Source: an uncultured Oscillospiraceae bacterium | GTDB taxonomy: Bacteria > Bacillota > Clostridia > Oscillospirales > Acutalibacteraceae | DNA: 64,000 bases | Direction: 5' to 3' | NCBI GenBank assembly: GCA_900546265.1 | Contig: URCA01000015.1 | Coordinates: 1 to 64,000 of the forward strand | Shown here: positions 16,963 through 26,000 of the stretch, one piece after another | Position numbering within the stretch: the stretch's first letter is position 1 | How the letters are laid out: each line of letters begins with the position of its first letter | Translations under genes and position numbers: made by a program | The notes under the pieces: model-generated | What the model saw: only the letters and a program-made list of their open reading frames with translations | Told to the model about the DNA's origin: nothing | Databases searched by the model: none

Positions 16963-18327
16963 TCAGCTCTGCCCGCTCTTTCTCCGGCGCAGGTATACCG
17001 CCAATACGGCCGCGCCGCCGCCGAGGACGACAACCGCGATGCCCACGACAATCCAGATAACCGGATGGCCGGACGGCTGGCCCACGGCCTCCTGTGTGGA
17101 GGAGGGATCTTCCCGCGAACCGGTGGTCACCGCGGCTCCGCTCGTCGTCGGTATGTCCGAGGAAGCCGGTTCCGTTTGCGGCGTCGATTCCGTGGAGGCT
17201 TGCGTCGTCGGCGCGGAAACCGGCGGCTTGACCGTCGTCCCCTTGGTGGGAGCCGTGTCGGTGGCCTTGGTGGTGGCTTTGGTGGTCGGCTCGGTTTTGT
17301 AGGTGGGCTTCACATTCGGATCGCCGCCCAGCATCCGCTGCACCGCATAAAAGATGGGCTTCGGCTCGCCGATGGTCCCGTCCCGCGAACAGGAGACAAA
17401 GCCGAAATGCGCCTCTCTCGCTTCGATATTCTGATCATCCAGAAAATACAGCTCGTCAAGCAGCTCGTAGTAAATAAACCCGATAATCCGCTCCTCGTTG
17501 TAGCAGTAATGCATCCCGGCAAGCAGCCAGTTCCAATCGGATAGCGGCGAATGGGTGTTGTCTTCATTCGACTGCACATTGGCCTCGCAAATCAGGAATT
17601 CGTGATGCGGGAAGGCTTTCTTCAGCGGATCCATCAGCTTTTGAAACGAGCCCATGTCCTGGTACCAGTCGGGGCCGACAATGTCCCACTCCAAGCCTCT
17701 TTCCAGCAGCGCCAACAGAAAGCCATAGTGGACATAGGAAAAGCTGACCACCGTTTTGGCATCCTTGTTGACACTGCGGATCGTGGTCAGGGCGGCGTTG
17801 AATTTCTCATACCACTCGTCAACCACCTTGGGATCGTAGTGCTCCGGCTTAGAGCCGTCGTATTTATAGGTGGTGCCGCTCTGCTCGAGCGCCACAATGT
17901 CCACCTCGCCGAATACCTGTATGTACTTGATAAAGCCGTACTGGCTGCCTTTTTTGTAGCGGCCGGCCACGATCTTGGCCCGGTTGGCCACATCCTGCGG
18001 GGTGCCGGACGTATCGTCCATCACCAGCATGACCTCCATGCCATAGGCCTGGATTTCCGCCACCATCTTGTCCAGATAGTTGAGCATGGACATGTTGGTG
18101 GGGTTATAGTTCAGCCGGTAAATGTCGCATCCCATCTGCGCGGCAAGGCGCACCTGCTCTTTGTACGTGCGTTCCGGGTACGCGGGATAGGCGCTGTTGT
18201 GTCCGCCGATGCCCCACTCAAAATCCTCCCGATCCTTAAGCAGCGCGCCCGCCGATGCCGGAACAGCCGCAAACAGGGAGGAAACCAGCAGCAGGATCGT
18301 CAGACAAATGATACTCGCTTTTTTCAT
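16963..18327 (-). CDS. tail-anchored clan-A-like glycoside hydrolase (paralogue 1 of 3)
   Basis: A 454-residue exported protein. The signal peptide (1-27) is followed by a TIM-barrel-like domain (about 32-330). A Thr/Ser/Pro-rich linker (about 345-415) then leads to a C-terminal membrane helix ending in RRRKSGQS. The two candidate catalytic acids are Glu141 in IQVFGEVD (strand 4) and Glu248 in FLICEANVQ (strand 7), matching the spacing of clan GH-A enzymes, although the residue before the first Glu is Gly, not Asn. No LPXTG-like motif is seen, so the tail itself probably holds it at the outer membrane face. Its ATG overlaps the stop of the cytoplasmic paralogue by four bases. The exact family and substrate are unknown. 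Confidence 0.75.
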   Translation of the reverse strand: MKKASIICLTILLLVSSLFAAVPASAGALLKDREDFEWGIGGHNSAYPAYPERTYKEQVRLAAQMGCDIYRLNYNPTNMSMLNYLDKMVAEIQAYGMEVMLVMDDTSGTPQDVANRAKIVAGRYKKGSQYGFIKYIQVFGEVDIVALEQSGTTYKYDGSKPEHYDPKVVDEWYEKFNAALTTIRSVNKDAKTVVSFSYVHYGFLLALLERGLEWDIVGPDWYQDMGSFQKLMDPLKKAFPHHEFLICEANVQSNEDNTHSPLSDWNWLLAGMHYCYNEERIIGFIYYELLDELYFLDDQNIEAREAHFGFVSCSRDGTIGEPKPIFYAVQRMLGGDPNVKPTYKTEPTTKATTKATDTAPTKGTTVKPPVSAPTTQASTESTPQTEPASSDIPTTSGAAVTTGSREDPSSTQEAVGQPSGHPVIWIVVGIAVVVLGGGAAVLAVYLRRRKSGQS

Positions 18328-19259
18328 GCCAAACCCTCTCTGTTCGGATACTGGTCGCGGATCAGCTCCTGCACCCGATGATACACCGGCTTTTTCTCGC
18401 CGATGTGGCCTTCGGCGTCGCAGGTGACAAAGCCGAAGTACGCTTCTCTGGGATCGCTGTATCCGCTCAAATACACCTCGTCCAGCAGCTCATAAAAGAG
18501 GAAGCCGATCACCTTGTCGTCCTGATAGCAGTCTTCCATGCCGTCGTACAGCCACTGCCACCGTTCGGCCGGCGAATCGCTCGCATCGTCCCCGGCCCGG
18601 ATATTCGACTCACAAATGATGTAGTCGTATTCCGGGAACAGCTCCTTAAGCGGGTCGAGCAGCTCGGAGAACGGCCCCATGTCCTCGTACCAGTCGAGCC
18701 CCAGGATATCCCAGGTCAGCCCCCTATCCCGCATGCCGAGCAGAAAGCCGAAATGCAGATGGGCGATGCTGACCACGATGCGGCTGTCGGTGTTGACCGC
18801 CCGGATGGCGTCAATGGTGGCCTTCATCTTCTGATACCAGCGATCCAGAATCTCCGGCGTAAAGTGCTCCCGCTCCTGCCCGATAGGCGTATCCTTAGGG
18901 AAGGATTCGCAAAGCGCGCCGCAGTCCTGTTCGCCGAAAATCCGGAAATACCGGATAAACCCATGGGGCGAATCCTTGGTATACCGCGCGGCAATCGGCC
19001 CCACCAGCGCGGCGTCCTCTTCGGGGGACAGGCTGTAATTGTCGGTGATCAGCATGACATCCATGCCCTGCGCCTGCACTTCCGCCACCATTCTGTCCAG
19101 ATAGGCGAACTCGTCCTCGGTCACCGGGCAGTAGTTGAAGCAGTAGATTTTGCTTCCCAGCTCCGCAGCCAGCCGGATTTGCTCTTTATAATAGGCTTCC
19201 GGATAGGCCTTGTACGTCCGGTTATGCCCGCTGATCCCCCACGACCATGCTTTGCTCAT
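18324..19259 (-). CDS. cytoplasmic clan-A-like glycoside hydrolase (paralogue 2 of 3)
   Basis: About 311 residues and only the catalytic barrel, with no signal peptide or anchor, so it should work inside the cell. It shares with its two neighbours the N-terminal WGISGHNR, an AAELGSKIY strand, QGMDVML, and candidate catalytic Glu110 (RIFGEQD) and Glu217 (YIICESNI). I chose the ATG at 19259, nine bases after GGAGG; an ATG two codons earlier is too close to the site. It lies 18 bases after the secreted paralogue and overlaps the tail-anchored one. A cytoplasmic form would cut oligosaccharides after import. The substrate is unknown. Confidence 0.75.
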   Translation of the reverse strand: MSKAWSWGISGHNRTYKAYPEAYYKEQIRLAAELGSKIYCFNYCPVTEDEFAYLDRMVAEVQAQGMDVMLITDNYSLSPEEDAALVGPIAARYTKDSPHGFIRYFRIFGEQDCGALCESFPKDTPIGQEREHFTPEILDRWYQKMKATIDAIRAVNTDSRIVVSIAHLHFGFLLGMRDRGLTWDILGLDWYEDMGPFSELLDPLKELFPEYDYIICESNIRAGDDASDSPAERWQWLYDGMEDCYQDDKVIGFLFYELLDEVYLSGYSDPREAYFGFVTCDAEGHIGEKKPVYHRVQELIRDQYPNREGLA

Positions 19260-19277
19260 TTCCATATTCCTCCGCGT

Positions 19278-21716
19278 TTATGAATTTGTCAGGCAGAAAT
19301 TGGCCAGGATGACGTTTAACCCGGCGATGCTGGCGTCGAGGCCGCCTTCCCGATAAAACATCACATTCCGCACGGCGCTCAAATCGCCCGCGTTGTAGAC
19401 ATAGGCGTCTATCGGCAGAACCACATGGTTCCAGCCCATCCCTTGAATCTGGGAGGAGACACTGTATGGAACGCGCCCCTCCCATCGGTTGGCGCCCGAG
19501 GTGAAGTCGATGCGCAGATCGCCCGGGCTGTTGGTCAGAATCGAATAATCGGATACAAACACGTCAAACTCCACGTTGTCCGCCTGGGTGAAATCCACGG
19601 CGGGAGTCATGCCCTCGAGGCAAAGCCTGTCGAAGGCATACAAGAAGGTGGCGCCCGTCTCAAAGGTCTGGTTGATGGTCTCGCCGAAGCGCGTGACAAT
19701 CCCGGTCGGCTCATCCGGAAGCGTCAGCCGGACGCCGCCCACCTGGCGGACGCCCAGCAGCAAGCCGCTCATCTGGGCCGGTGACATGACGGCGCTCCCC
19801 TCGAAATAGCAGGACCAAGTGCTGACCGCCGACCAGTCGGGCTGCTGCCCGTTTGCACCGTTTGTAAAAAACGACTCTCTTTTTACCTCCACCGTGTTCC
19901 AGCCGGATTTGGTGATTTGATCGAGAAAACTGACGCTGGCGCGGCTGTTGGTCCGATTGCCGCTGTCCGAGCCGAGGGTAAAGCGGATGTCGCTGGCCCC
20001 TTTTCCCCCGGAAATCCGCTCGGTAAAGGTGGCATAATCGCTGACGTAAAATTCAAAGGTAATGGTGTCGCTGGTCGAAAGATCCACCGGCGGCAGGCCG
20101 CTGCCGTAAAGGGTATCCCACAGCCAGCTGTAAGCCGCTCCGTCCGGGAAGGTGTACGAGGAAAAATCTTCATCCAGCAGCGTCATGGTCAGCGGCGGAT
20201 CCATGACGGCGCAGATATTGGCGCACGCCACCTCCACATCGGCCGCCGCTCCCAGCGATGTATAAATATTGGGGCCAGCGAAGCTGAGCATCCAGGAGGA
20301 CACCTGGGAAGCATCCAGCGTCCCCGTCCCCACCTGGGTAAAGGCCGAAAGCGGGAGGACAATATGGTTCCATCCGCTGCCTGTAATCCGGTCAAGGAAG
20401 GGGGCTCCCTCGCGGGTGCCATACCGGTTGCCCGGCGTGGAGCCGAGGAAAAAGAAGAGATCCGTCACGCCGCCGTTCGTGTTCGCCATCGCCGCGGTAA
20501 GGGCGGGATAATCGCTGATAAAGAAGTCAAACGCAATCGCGTCCGCCGCGGTCAAATCGAGCGGGCCGACGCCGTCGTTATACACCGTATCCGCCAGGAA
20601 GTGGAACCCCGGCGCCACTCCGCCGTTGCCCAGCAGAGCGCTGTCGCCGGTTTCGTCCAGAATCGCCGCTTTCAGCGGTATCCCCAGCAGCGACGGCGCG
20701 GGCGGTCGGATAGGATACGCCGGCTGTCTCGGCCCTCCGCCAATCGCTTCCTGTATGTAGGTATAGATAGCCTTGCGCGCCGTCACGTCGCCGGTCTCGG
20801 TACCGCCCACCAGTCCGCAGTAGGCTTCGACCGGGTCGGAAATGGCCGGCTCATCCATCAGCTCGTAAAAAATCAAGCCCTTCACACGGGGTTCGGCGTA
20901 TACCGCCGCCATGCCATCCGTCAGCCAGTTCCATGTGGAAATCGGCGCATAGGTGTTGTTCCCGGAGGGACGGATATTAGTTTCGGTGATGAGAATATCC
21001 TGGGTGAAATTGGCCTTCACGGGAGTCAGCACCCTGGAAAACTCCCCCATATCGGCGTACCAGTCCAGCCCGATGATATCCCACTGCAGCCCCTTGTTTT
21101 TCAGAGCGGTCAGGAACCCGTAGTGCAGATAGCTGATGCTGATCACCGTCTTCGAATCGGTGTTGACCGCCCGAATCGCCCCGAGGGCCGACTGAAACCG
21201 GCCGTACCAGTCGTTGATGACGGCGTCGCTGTAGTGGCTGGGCCGAGAGCCGTCGGGAACATCCGCCGGGTTGGAATCGAGCAGCGCCGGAATATCCGCT
21301 TCGCCGAACACCTGCAGATAGCGGATGAATCCATGGGGGCTCGAGGCCGTGTAGCGGGCCGCCGTGGCGCCGATCCGCTGCGCAATCGCCTCCGGCGTTC
21401 CCTGCGCGTCGTCCAGCACCAGCATCATATCCATGCCGTAGGCCAGCACCTCGGCCAGGACGGTGTCCAAATACGCGAAGTCCTCCTCCGTCACCGGGTT
21501 GTAGTTGAAGCGGTAAATCTTGGAACCCAGCTCGGCGGCAAGCTTCACCTGTGTTTTCAAATTCTTTTCCGGATAGGAGGCATAATGCCGGTTATGTCCG
21601 TTCACTCCCCAGGAAAAATCCGAACGGGAGACATAATTTGCCGTGGAAGCCGACGCGTGCGGCAGGACCGAGAACAGCATGCTGGCGAGAAGTACCAAAC
21701 AGAGCAGCTTTTTCAA
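19278..21716 (-). CDS. secreted clan-A-like glycoside hydrolase with C-terminal carbohydrate-binding modules (paralogue 3 of 3)
   Basis: An 812-residue secreted protein starting at TTG behind AGGAGGGG. It has a signal peptide (1-24) and a catalytic barrel (about 30-320) with candidate Glu139 (QVFGEADI) and Glu246 (ILITETNIRP). About three beta-sandwich modules follow (near 345-500, 505-670 and 680-812), each with a pattern like FDFFISDY, GNRYGTRE or GNRTNSR, and GWNHIVLP. The same module type builds the neighbouring 815-residue surface scaffold. There is no anchor, so it is free or held by its binding modules. It likely makes the first cuts in the polymer. It lies downstream of a solute-binding lipoprotein, separated by a hairpin at 21771-21797. 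Confidence 0.78.
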   Translation of the reverse strand: MKKLLCLVLLASMLFSVLPHASASTANYVSRSDFSWGVNGHNRHYASYPEKNLKTQVKLAAELGSKIYRFNYNPVTEEDFAYLDTVLAEVLAYGMDMMLVLDDAQGTPEAIAQRIGATAARYTASSPHGFIRYLQVFGEADIPALLDSNPADVPDGSRPSHYSDAVINDWYGRFQSALGAIRAVNTDSKTVISISYLHYGFLTALKNKGLQWDIIGLDWYADMGEFSRVLTPVKANFTQDILITETNIRPSGNNTYAPISTWNWLTDGMAAVYAEPRVKGLIFYELMDEPAISDPVEAYCGLVGGTETGDVTARKAIYTYIQEAIGGGPRQPAYPIRPPAPSLLGIPLKAAILDETGDSALLGNGGVAPGFHFLADTVYNDGVGPLDLTAADAIAFDFFISDYPALTAAMANTNGGVTDLFFFLGSTPGNRYGTREGAPFLDRITGSGWNHIVLPLSAFTQVGTGTLDASQVSSWMLSFAGPNIYTSLGAAADVEVACANICAVMDPPLTMTLLDEDFSSYTFPDGAAYSWLWDTLYGSGLPPVDLSTSDTITFEFYVSDYATFTERISGGKGASDIRFTLGSDSGNRTNSRASVSFLDQITKSGWNTVEVKRESFFTNGANGQQPDWSAVSTWSCYFEGSAVMSPAQMSGLLLGVRQVGGVRLTLPDEPTGIVTRFGETINQTFETGATFLYAFDRLCLEGMTPAVDFTQADNVEFDVFVSDYSILTNSPGDLRIDFTSGANRWEGRVPYSVSSQIQGMGWNHVVLPIDAYVYNAGDLSAVRNVMFYREGGLDASIAGLNVILANFCLTNS

Positions 21717-21770
21717 CGGGGCCCCTCCTATTCTGTCTCCGAAGGCCTTTCGTCCTTAGTCCTCCGGGCG

Positions 21771-21797
21771 GGGGGATGCCGTCTGCCGGCATCCCCC
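21771..21797 (-). promoter_or_regulatory. intercistronic hairpin
   Basis: GGGGGATGCC at 21771-21780 pairs perfectly with 21788-21797 across a 7-base loop. It lies between the solute-binding lipoprotein and the secreted glycosidase. It has no U-tract and may protect the upstream mRNA from 3' decay. Confidence 0.45.
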
Positions 21798-21817
21798 ACG
21801 GAACCGTCTGTCGCTAT

Positions 21818-23437
21818 TTACTTGAATTGATTTACAACCTTCATCACATCGTTCAGCGCGGCTTCCGCCACGCCCTTGTTGGCCTGGATATACGCCTCCG
21901 GTGTGGTTTTTCCATTATACGTCTCATAAATCGCCTTAAAGGTTCCCGCGTGAATGTTCCAGTCGGCCCCGCCGCCAAAGATGGACACGGGCTCGATCTT
22001 GGCGCTGTCCAGGCTCTTGGCGAACATGTCGTACGATTCATCGTCGCAGAAATACCGGTCGCGGTATTCCGCCTGCTGCGCCTTGATGCAGTCGTCCGCC
22101 AGATAACAGAAAGCCTGCAGGAAGGAGCCCGCGTTGGCCAGCTCCTGGCCCTTAAGGCCGCCCGACACCATCAGCACCGTACTGTTCCAGTTGCAGGAGG
22201 CGACATAGCCGCTGGCCTTGTCCCCCTTGGGGAAGGGCAGATAGCCGTACTCGTCTTCCATATCCACGATGTTCTGGGCGTACAGAGTGGCGGCCCCCAG
22301 GAAAAGGGACTTCCCTTCCATAAACTCTTTCATCGCGTTGGCATCCTGCTCGCTGGCGCGGGAAATCCCGGATTTGGCATAGAAATCGACGGCCTCGTTG
22401 ATATACTTGACAACATTGGCGTCCTGCATGTTGTACTTGATGCCGCCTTTGCCGTCCGCCTTGAGCATATCGGCGCCGTTGGCCGACATATAATTGAGCA
22501 CCGCCGAGGAAGGCCCGTCGCTCTGGATAATGCCGAAGCGGTCGGCGCTGGTCATGCCGGGCTTGCCGTCCAGATCCTTGCTCGCCTTCTTGGCGATGGT
22601 TTTCAGCTGGGAAATGGTCCATTTGTTCTGCTTGACCATGGTATACAAATCGGTGTCTTTATACCCGATTTCGTTCAGGATGCGTTTGTTGAAGAAATAC
22701 CCCAGCACAGCCGGATACATGTCCTTGGTCCCCACAAACCAGACGCCCTTGCCTATGGTGGAGGCCTTGACCGCCTGCCCGCCGTTGAGATAGCTTTGCG
22801 TCAGATCCATGGTCGGCACCGTCCTGAGGTTGGTGGCCAGCCCGGAGGATATGTAGGATACGGCGTTGTATATCGGTGCCTCCATGATGTGGCCGTAGCT
22901 TTCGCCCGAAGCCACCGCCGCGAAGGCGGCCGATACCATCTGATCGGCGGGTACCACCGTCACCTGCACCTTGCACTTAATGGTATCCTGGATTTTGGTC
23001 AGCCGATCGGCATAGGCGTTGCCCGTCTGGGATTTCCCCTTCTGGGTGTTGAAAACGCCGATTTGGTCCTTGGGATAGCTGGTATACACCTTGATGGTGG
23101 CGCCCTTCAGATTCACCTTCAGCGGGTCGGTGATGATCGGCTGGGAAACCGTGGGGACGACGTTGGGAAGTCTCTTTTTGGTGGTTTTGGTATTGGGCTT
23201 CGCCGTCGTTTTACCGCCGGAGCTTCCTGTGCCTTTCCCCGTCTCCGTTGTGCCCGATCCCGCCGTCTCGGTGCTGTCGGCGGAGGGGCCGGTGTCGGCG
23301 CTGGTGGAAGCCGTGGATTCCCCTGTGCCGCCTGACACGTCTGAATTCGGTGTCGGCTCCTTGCCGCACGCCGCCATGGCCAGCATGGAAGCGGCTATCA
23401 AAAGTCCGGATAGGATACTGAGCAATCTGTTTCGCAT
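21818..23437 (-). CDS. ABC transporter solute-binding lipoprotein
   Basis: A 539-residue lipoprotein: the signal peptide ends in LAMAAC with acylated Cys24, and a Thr/Ser/Gly-rich linker follows (about 25-95). The binding domain starts near TIKVYTSYPKDQ. Typical features of family-1 extracellular solute-binding proteins are KIQDTIKCKVQVTVVPADQM, an internal GYKDTDLYTMVKQNKWTISQLKTIAKKA-like helix, and DKASGYVASCN. It has no permease directly beside it but could serve either permease pair in this operon. It is flanked by hairpins at 23467-23496 and 21771-21797, which fits a need for high amounts of binding protein. The sugar is unknown. Confidence 0.85.
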   Translation of the reverse strand: MRNRLLSILSGLLIAASMLAMAACGKEPTPNSDVSGGTGESTASTSADTGPSADSTETAGSGTTETGKGTGSSGGKTTAKPNTKTTKKRLPNVVPTVSQPIITDPLKVNLKGATIKVYTSYPKDQIGVFNTQKGKSQTGNAYADRLTKIQDTIKCKVQVTVVPADQMVSAAFAAVASGESYGHIMEAPIYNAVSYISSGLATNLRTVPTMDLTQSYLNGGQAVKASTIGKGVWFVGTKDMYPAVLGYFFNKRILNEIGYKDTDLYTMVKQNKWTISQLKTIAKKASKDLDGKPGMTSADRFGIIQSDGPSSAVLNYMSANGADMLKADGKGGIKYNMQDANVVKYINEAVDFYAKSGISRASEQDANAMKEFMEGKSLFLGAATLYAQNIVDMEDEYGYLPFPKGDKASGYVASCNWNSTVLMVSGGLKGQELANAGSFLQAFCYLADDCIKAQQAEYRDRYFCDDESYDMFAKSLDSAKIEPVSIFGGGADWNIHAGTFKAIYETYNGKTTPEAYIQANKGVAEAALNDVMKVVNQFK

Positions 23438-23466
23438 AAACCCATTCCCTTCGCTCGTATTCGCTC

Positions 23467-23496
23467 GGTGTGCGGGGCCTGTCAGCCCCGCACACC
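23467..23496 (-). promoter_or_regulatory. intercistronic hairpin before the solute-binding lipoprotein gene
   Basis: GGTGTGCGGGGC at 23467-23478 pairs perfectly with 23485-23496 around a 6-base loop. No U-tract follows on the minus strand. It lies between the surface scaffold gene and the lipoprotein gene. Confidence 0.45.
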
Positions 23497-23518
23497 TCTG
23501 CTTGTCGATGGATTGTCG

Positions 23519-25966
23519 TTATTTCCCGCGGCGACGGCTGACGAGCAGGGCGCCGCCAGCTGCCGCCATGACGGCGAAGGCCGCCGCGCCGGTTGCCGCG
23601 CCGGTGCCGGGATTCTCGGATTCCGAGCCGGTGGGATCGCCCGCAGCTGACGATTCATTCTCCGTCGGGCTGCTCGGATCCTCCGGGGTGCTGGGATTCG
23701 AGGGATTCGAGGGCTCCCCGGCATCCAGGCTGCCCGTCACGCGCAGGTTATCCAGGCGCACGATCAGCTCATCCCCTTCGGCAAAGGCGGAATCCTTGGC
23801 GCCGAAGACAAAGCAGCGGATTTTGGACATATCCGCGCCGTCGTCCTTCGTGAAGCCCTTGGTCACGTCGATCTCCACGCTGTTCCATCCCGGCTTCCAG
23901 CTGGTGGTGTCCACGTCCCAGCGGAAATACTTGCTGGTGCCGCGGTTATCTCCCGTAAGGGAAACCGCGAATTTGGTCTTCGCCATCAGATCCAGATCGT
24001 CCACAAACACGTCGAACTTCAGCGTCTTCACTTTGGAGAAATCCTTTTGCTCAAATACATAGCGCATGACGTTGGAGGTGTCGGGCTGCTGCATGAACTT
24101 CTGCGAAACCGAGGCTTTTCCTTCCGTTTTATAAGTGGTGTCGATTTGCACGGTGGCAGGGTTCCAGGAATCCCCGTTTTCCTCCACCATCTTCTCGCAG
24201 TCGGACAGGTAAATGGCGTCTTTATCCGGCTTCGCGGGCTTGTCGGGATCGGGCTGCACGAGAACCGGCTTGGCGGTGGCGTAGATGTTTTTGACCGTAA
24301 TCCGGACATCCCAGGCGTCGCCCACCGGAAGTCCTACGAAATTGGGGCCGTTAAAGGAGAAGCCCCAGGTGCACGCCTGCGTCCAATCCAGCGGGCCGGA
24401 ACCCATGTTTTGGAAGTCGCTCTTTTTCAGCTTCAAATGAACCCAGCCGTCTTCGCCCACATCCGCGAGCAAGGGCCAGATCGACGCGCCCCAGCGGTTT
24501 GCATACCGATCCCCTTCTTTGGAACCGATGCAGAAAAGCAAATCGTTCACCTTGCCGTCGGAAGCGTCCATAACCGACTTAAGGGTTTCATAATCGCTGA
24601 TGTAAAGATCCAGTTCGACAAAGTCCGCATTGGAAAAGTCTTTCGCCGGCAGACCGACTTTATACAGAATATCGGAAAAATAATGGAACTGCGCATCTAC
24701 CTCACCGTTGCCCAGCGTGGCGGACGTCTCTTCCGTGTCAAAGGTGACGACCGCGTTGGCCGGCGGCGTATCGGGTCCCGGGGTACCACAGATGTTGGCC
24801 ACACCAAACACTAGATCGCAGGCGTCGCCCAGCGTAAAGCCCGCGAGGCCTTCCAGTCCGATCATCCAGTTGCTCACACTGCCCCGGTCAAATTCCCCGA
24901 GGGGGAAGAGATCCCCAACCGGGACTTTGACGTGGCTCCAACCTGCATCGGTCTTCTTCAGCTGATTCTGGAAATCGTAGACCGCCCGGGCTCCATACCG
25001 GTTGGCGGGCTCAGAACCCAAGCTGAGCCGCAGTCCGACATTCTCTTTGCCTTCAAACAGAGCCATGGTTTTGTCATAGTCGCTGACATAAAAATCGAAT
25101 TCGATAAACTCCGCCTGAGAAAAGTCCGCCGCTTCCAGATTCACATTCATGAAAATATCGAATGACCACGCGCCTGTAGCGGAGGGATCGCCCTTACCGA
25201 GCGATCTGAAAAATGGCTCAAACTCCAGTACGTCAAGGGCACTTGACGGCACGTTGGGCACCGGGCGGAAGAAGGCGGTGCGCAGGTTCTTCACGCCGAT
25301 CTCCGCGTCAAAGGCGTCGCCGGCCGCGATCTTCGCGACCTTCTCGCCGAACTGCAGGTTCCAACCGGTAACCTTACCCCAGTTGAAGTTGTCATCCTGG
25401 TCCACGCGTTTTTCGTCCGCTTTTATAATGCGGACGTCGGTCACGCCGTCTCCCTTGATCTGATCGAAGAAGTCGCAGGTCACCGAGCCGCCGCCGACCG
25501 ACGTGAAGACCAACTGCATGACGCCAGCCTTGGCGTCCGCCGTAACAGCCGCCGTAACCTGCTCTGTGGTGGCCGCGATGGCTTCGTCGCCCTCGACACC
25601 TTTGAGTGCCTCCTTCAATGCATCAGGCAGCTTCTTGTTCACCTCAGCGGACACCGTCTCGTCTACCAGCGCCTCGATTTTGTCATAGCCGCTGACAGAA
25701 AGCTGAAATTCCACATAGGCCCCGCCGGTGAGATCCGTCTCCGCCAGTCCCTTTTGGCCGATGAAGAAATCGCCGAGGAGCGCCTCGGCGTTCTCGCCAA
25801 CGGTGGTCTTCTTCTCTTCTGCGGACAGCATGACGGCCGTCCTGTTCACCGTTTCCGAGGTCAAATCTTCCGATAAAGACAACGCATTCGTTGATATGAT
25901 CTGTGCCGAAAGCACGCTGACAAGTGCTATGGATGCTAAGACTTTGCGCATGATCTTTGCTACCAC
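23519..25966 (-). CDS. sortase-type surface scaffold of repeated carbohydrate-binding modules
   Basis: About 815 residues, starting at GTG eight bases after GGGAGGA. It has a signal peptide (about 1-30) and then four beta-sandwich modules of one type, with recurring FVELDLYISDY/FIEFDFYVSDY strands, GDRYANR/ANRYGAR turns, and GW(V/S)H(L/V)K motifs. These modules also occur in the secreted glycosidase. The C-terminus has a Ser/Pro/Glu-rich spacer, an NPGTG motif, a hydrophobic helix and RRRGK, which is a sortase-type sorting signal variant. No catalytic domain is recognised. It probably binds the polysaccharide at the cell wall and is the first structural gene after the regulator. Confidence 0.75.
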   Translation of the reverse strand: MVAKIMRKVLASIALVSVLSAQIISTNALSLSEDLTSETVNRTAVMLSAEEKKTTVGENAEALLGDFFIGQKGLAETDLTGGAYVEFQLSVSGYDKIEALVDETVSAEVNKKLPDALKEALKGVEGDEAIAATTEQVTAAVTADAKAGVMQLVFTSVGGGSVTCDFFDQIKGDGVTDVRIIKADEKRVDQDDNFNWGKVTGWNLQFGEKVAKIAAGDAFDAEIGVKNLRTAFFRPVPNVPSSALDVLEFEPFFRSLGKGDPSATGAWSFDIFMNVNLEAADFSQAEFIEFDFYVSDYDKTMALFEGKENVGLRLSLGSEPANRYGARAVYDFQNQLKKTDAGWSHVKVPVGDLFPLGEFDRGSVSNWMIGLEGLAGFTLGDACDLVFGVANICGTPGPDTPPANAVVTFDTEETSATLGNGEVDAQFHYFSDILYKVGLPAKDFSNADFVELDLYISDYETLKSVMDASDGKVNDLLFCIGSKEGDRYANRWGASIWPLLADVGEDGWVHLKLKKSDFQNMGSGPLDWTQACTWGFSFNGPNFVGLPVGDAWDVRITVKNIYATAKPVLVQPDPDKPAKPDKDAIYLSDCEKMVEENGDSWNPATVQIDTTYKTEGKASVSQKFMQQPDTSNVMRYVFEQKDFSKVKTLKFDVFVDDLDLMAKTKFAVSLTGDNRGTSKYFRWDVDTTSWKPGWNSVEIDVTKGFTKDDGADMSKIRCFVFGAKDSAFAEGDELIVRLDNLRVTGSLDAGEPSNPSNPSTPEDPSSPTENESSAAGDPTGSESENPGTGAATGAAAFAVMAAAGGALLVSRRRGK

Positions 25967-26000
25967 AATACATTCCTCCCTCAATAAATTGAAACGGATT

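Noticed and set aside
19917..23335. Two overlapping plus-strand frames of about 600 codons each
   Set aside because: Antisense shadows of the secreted glycosidase and the solute-binding lipoprotein; low-complexity composition.
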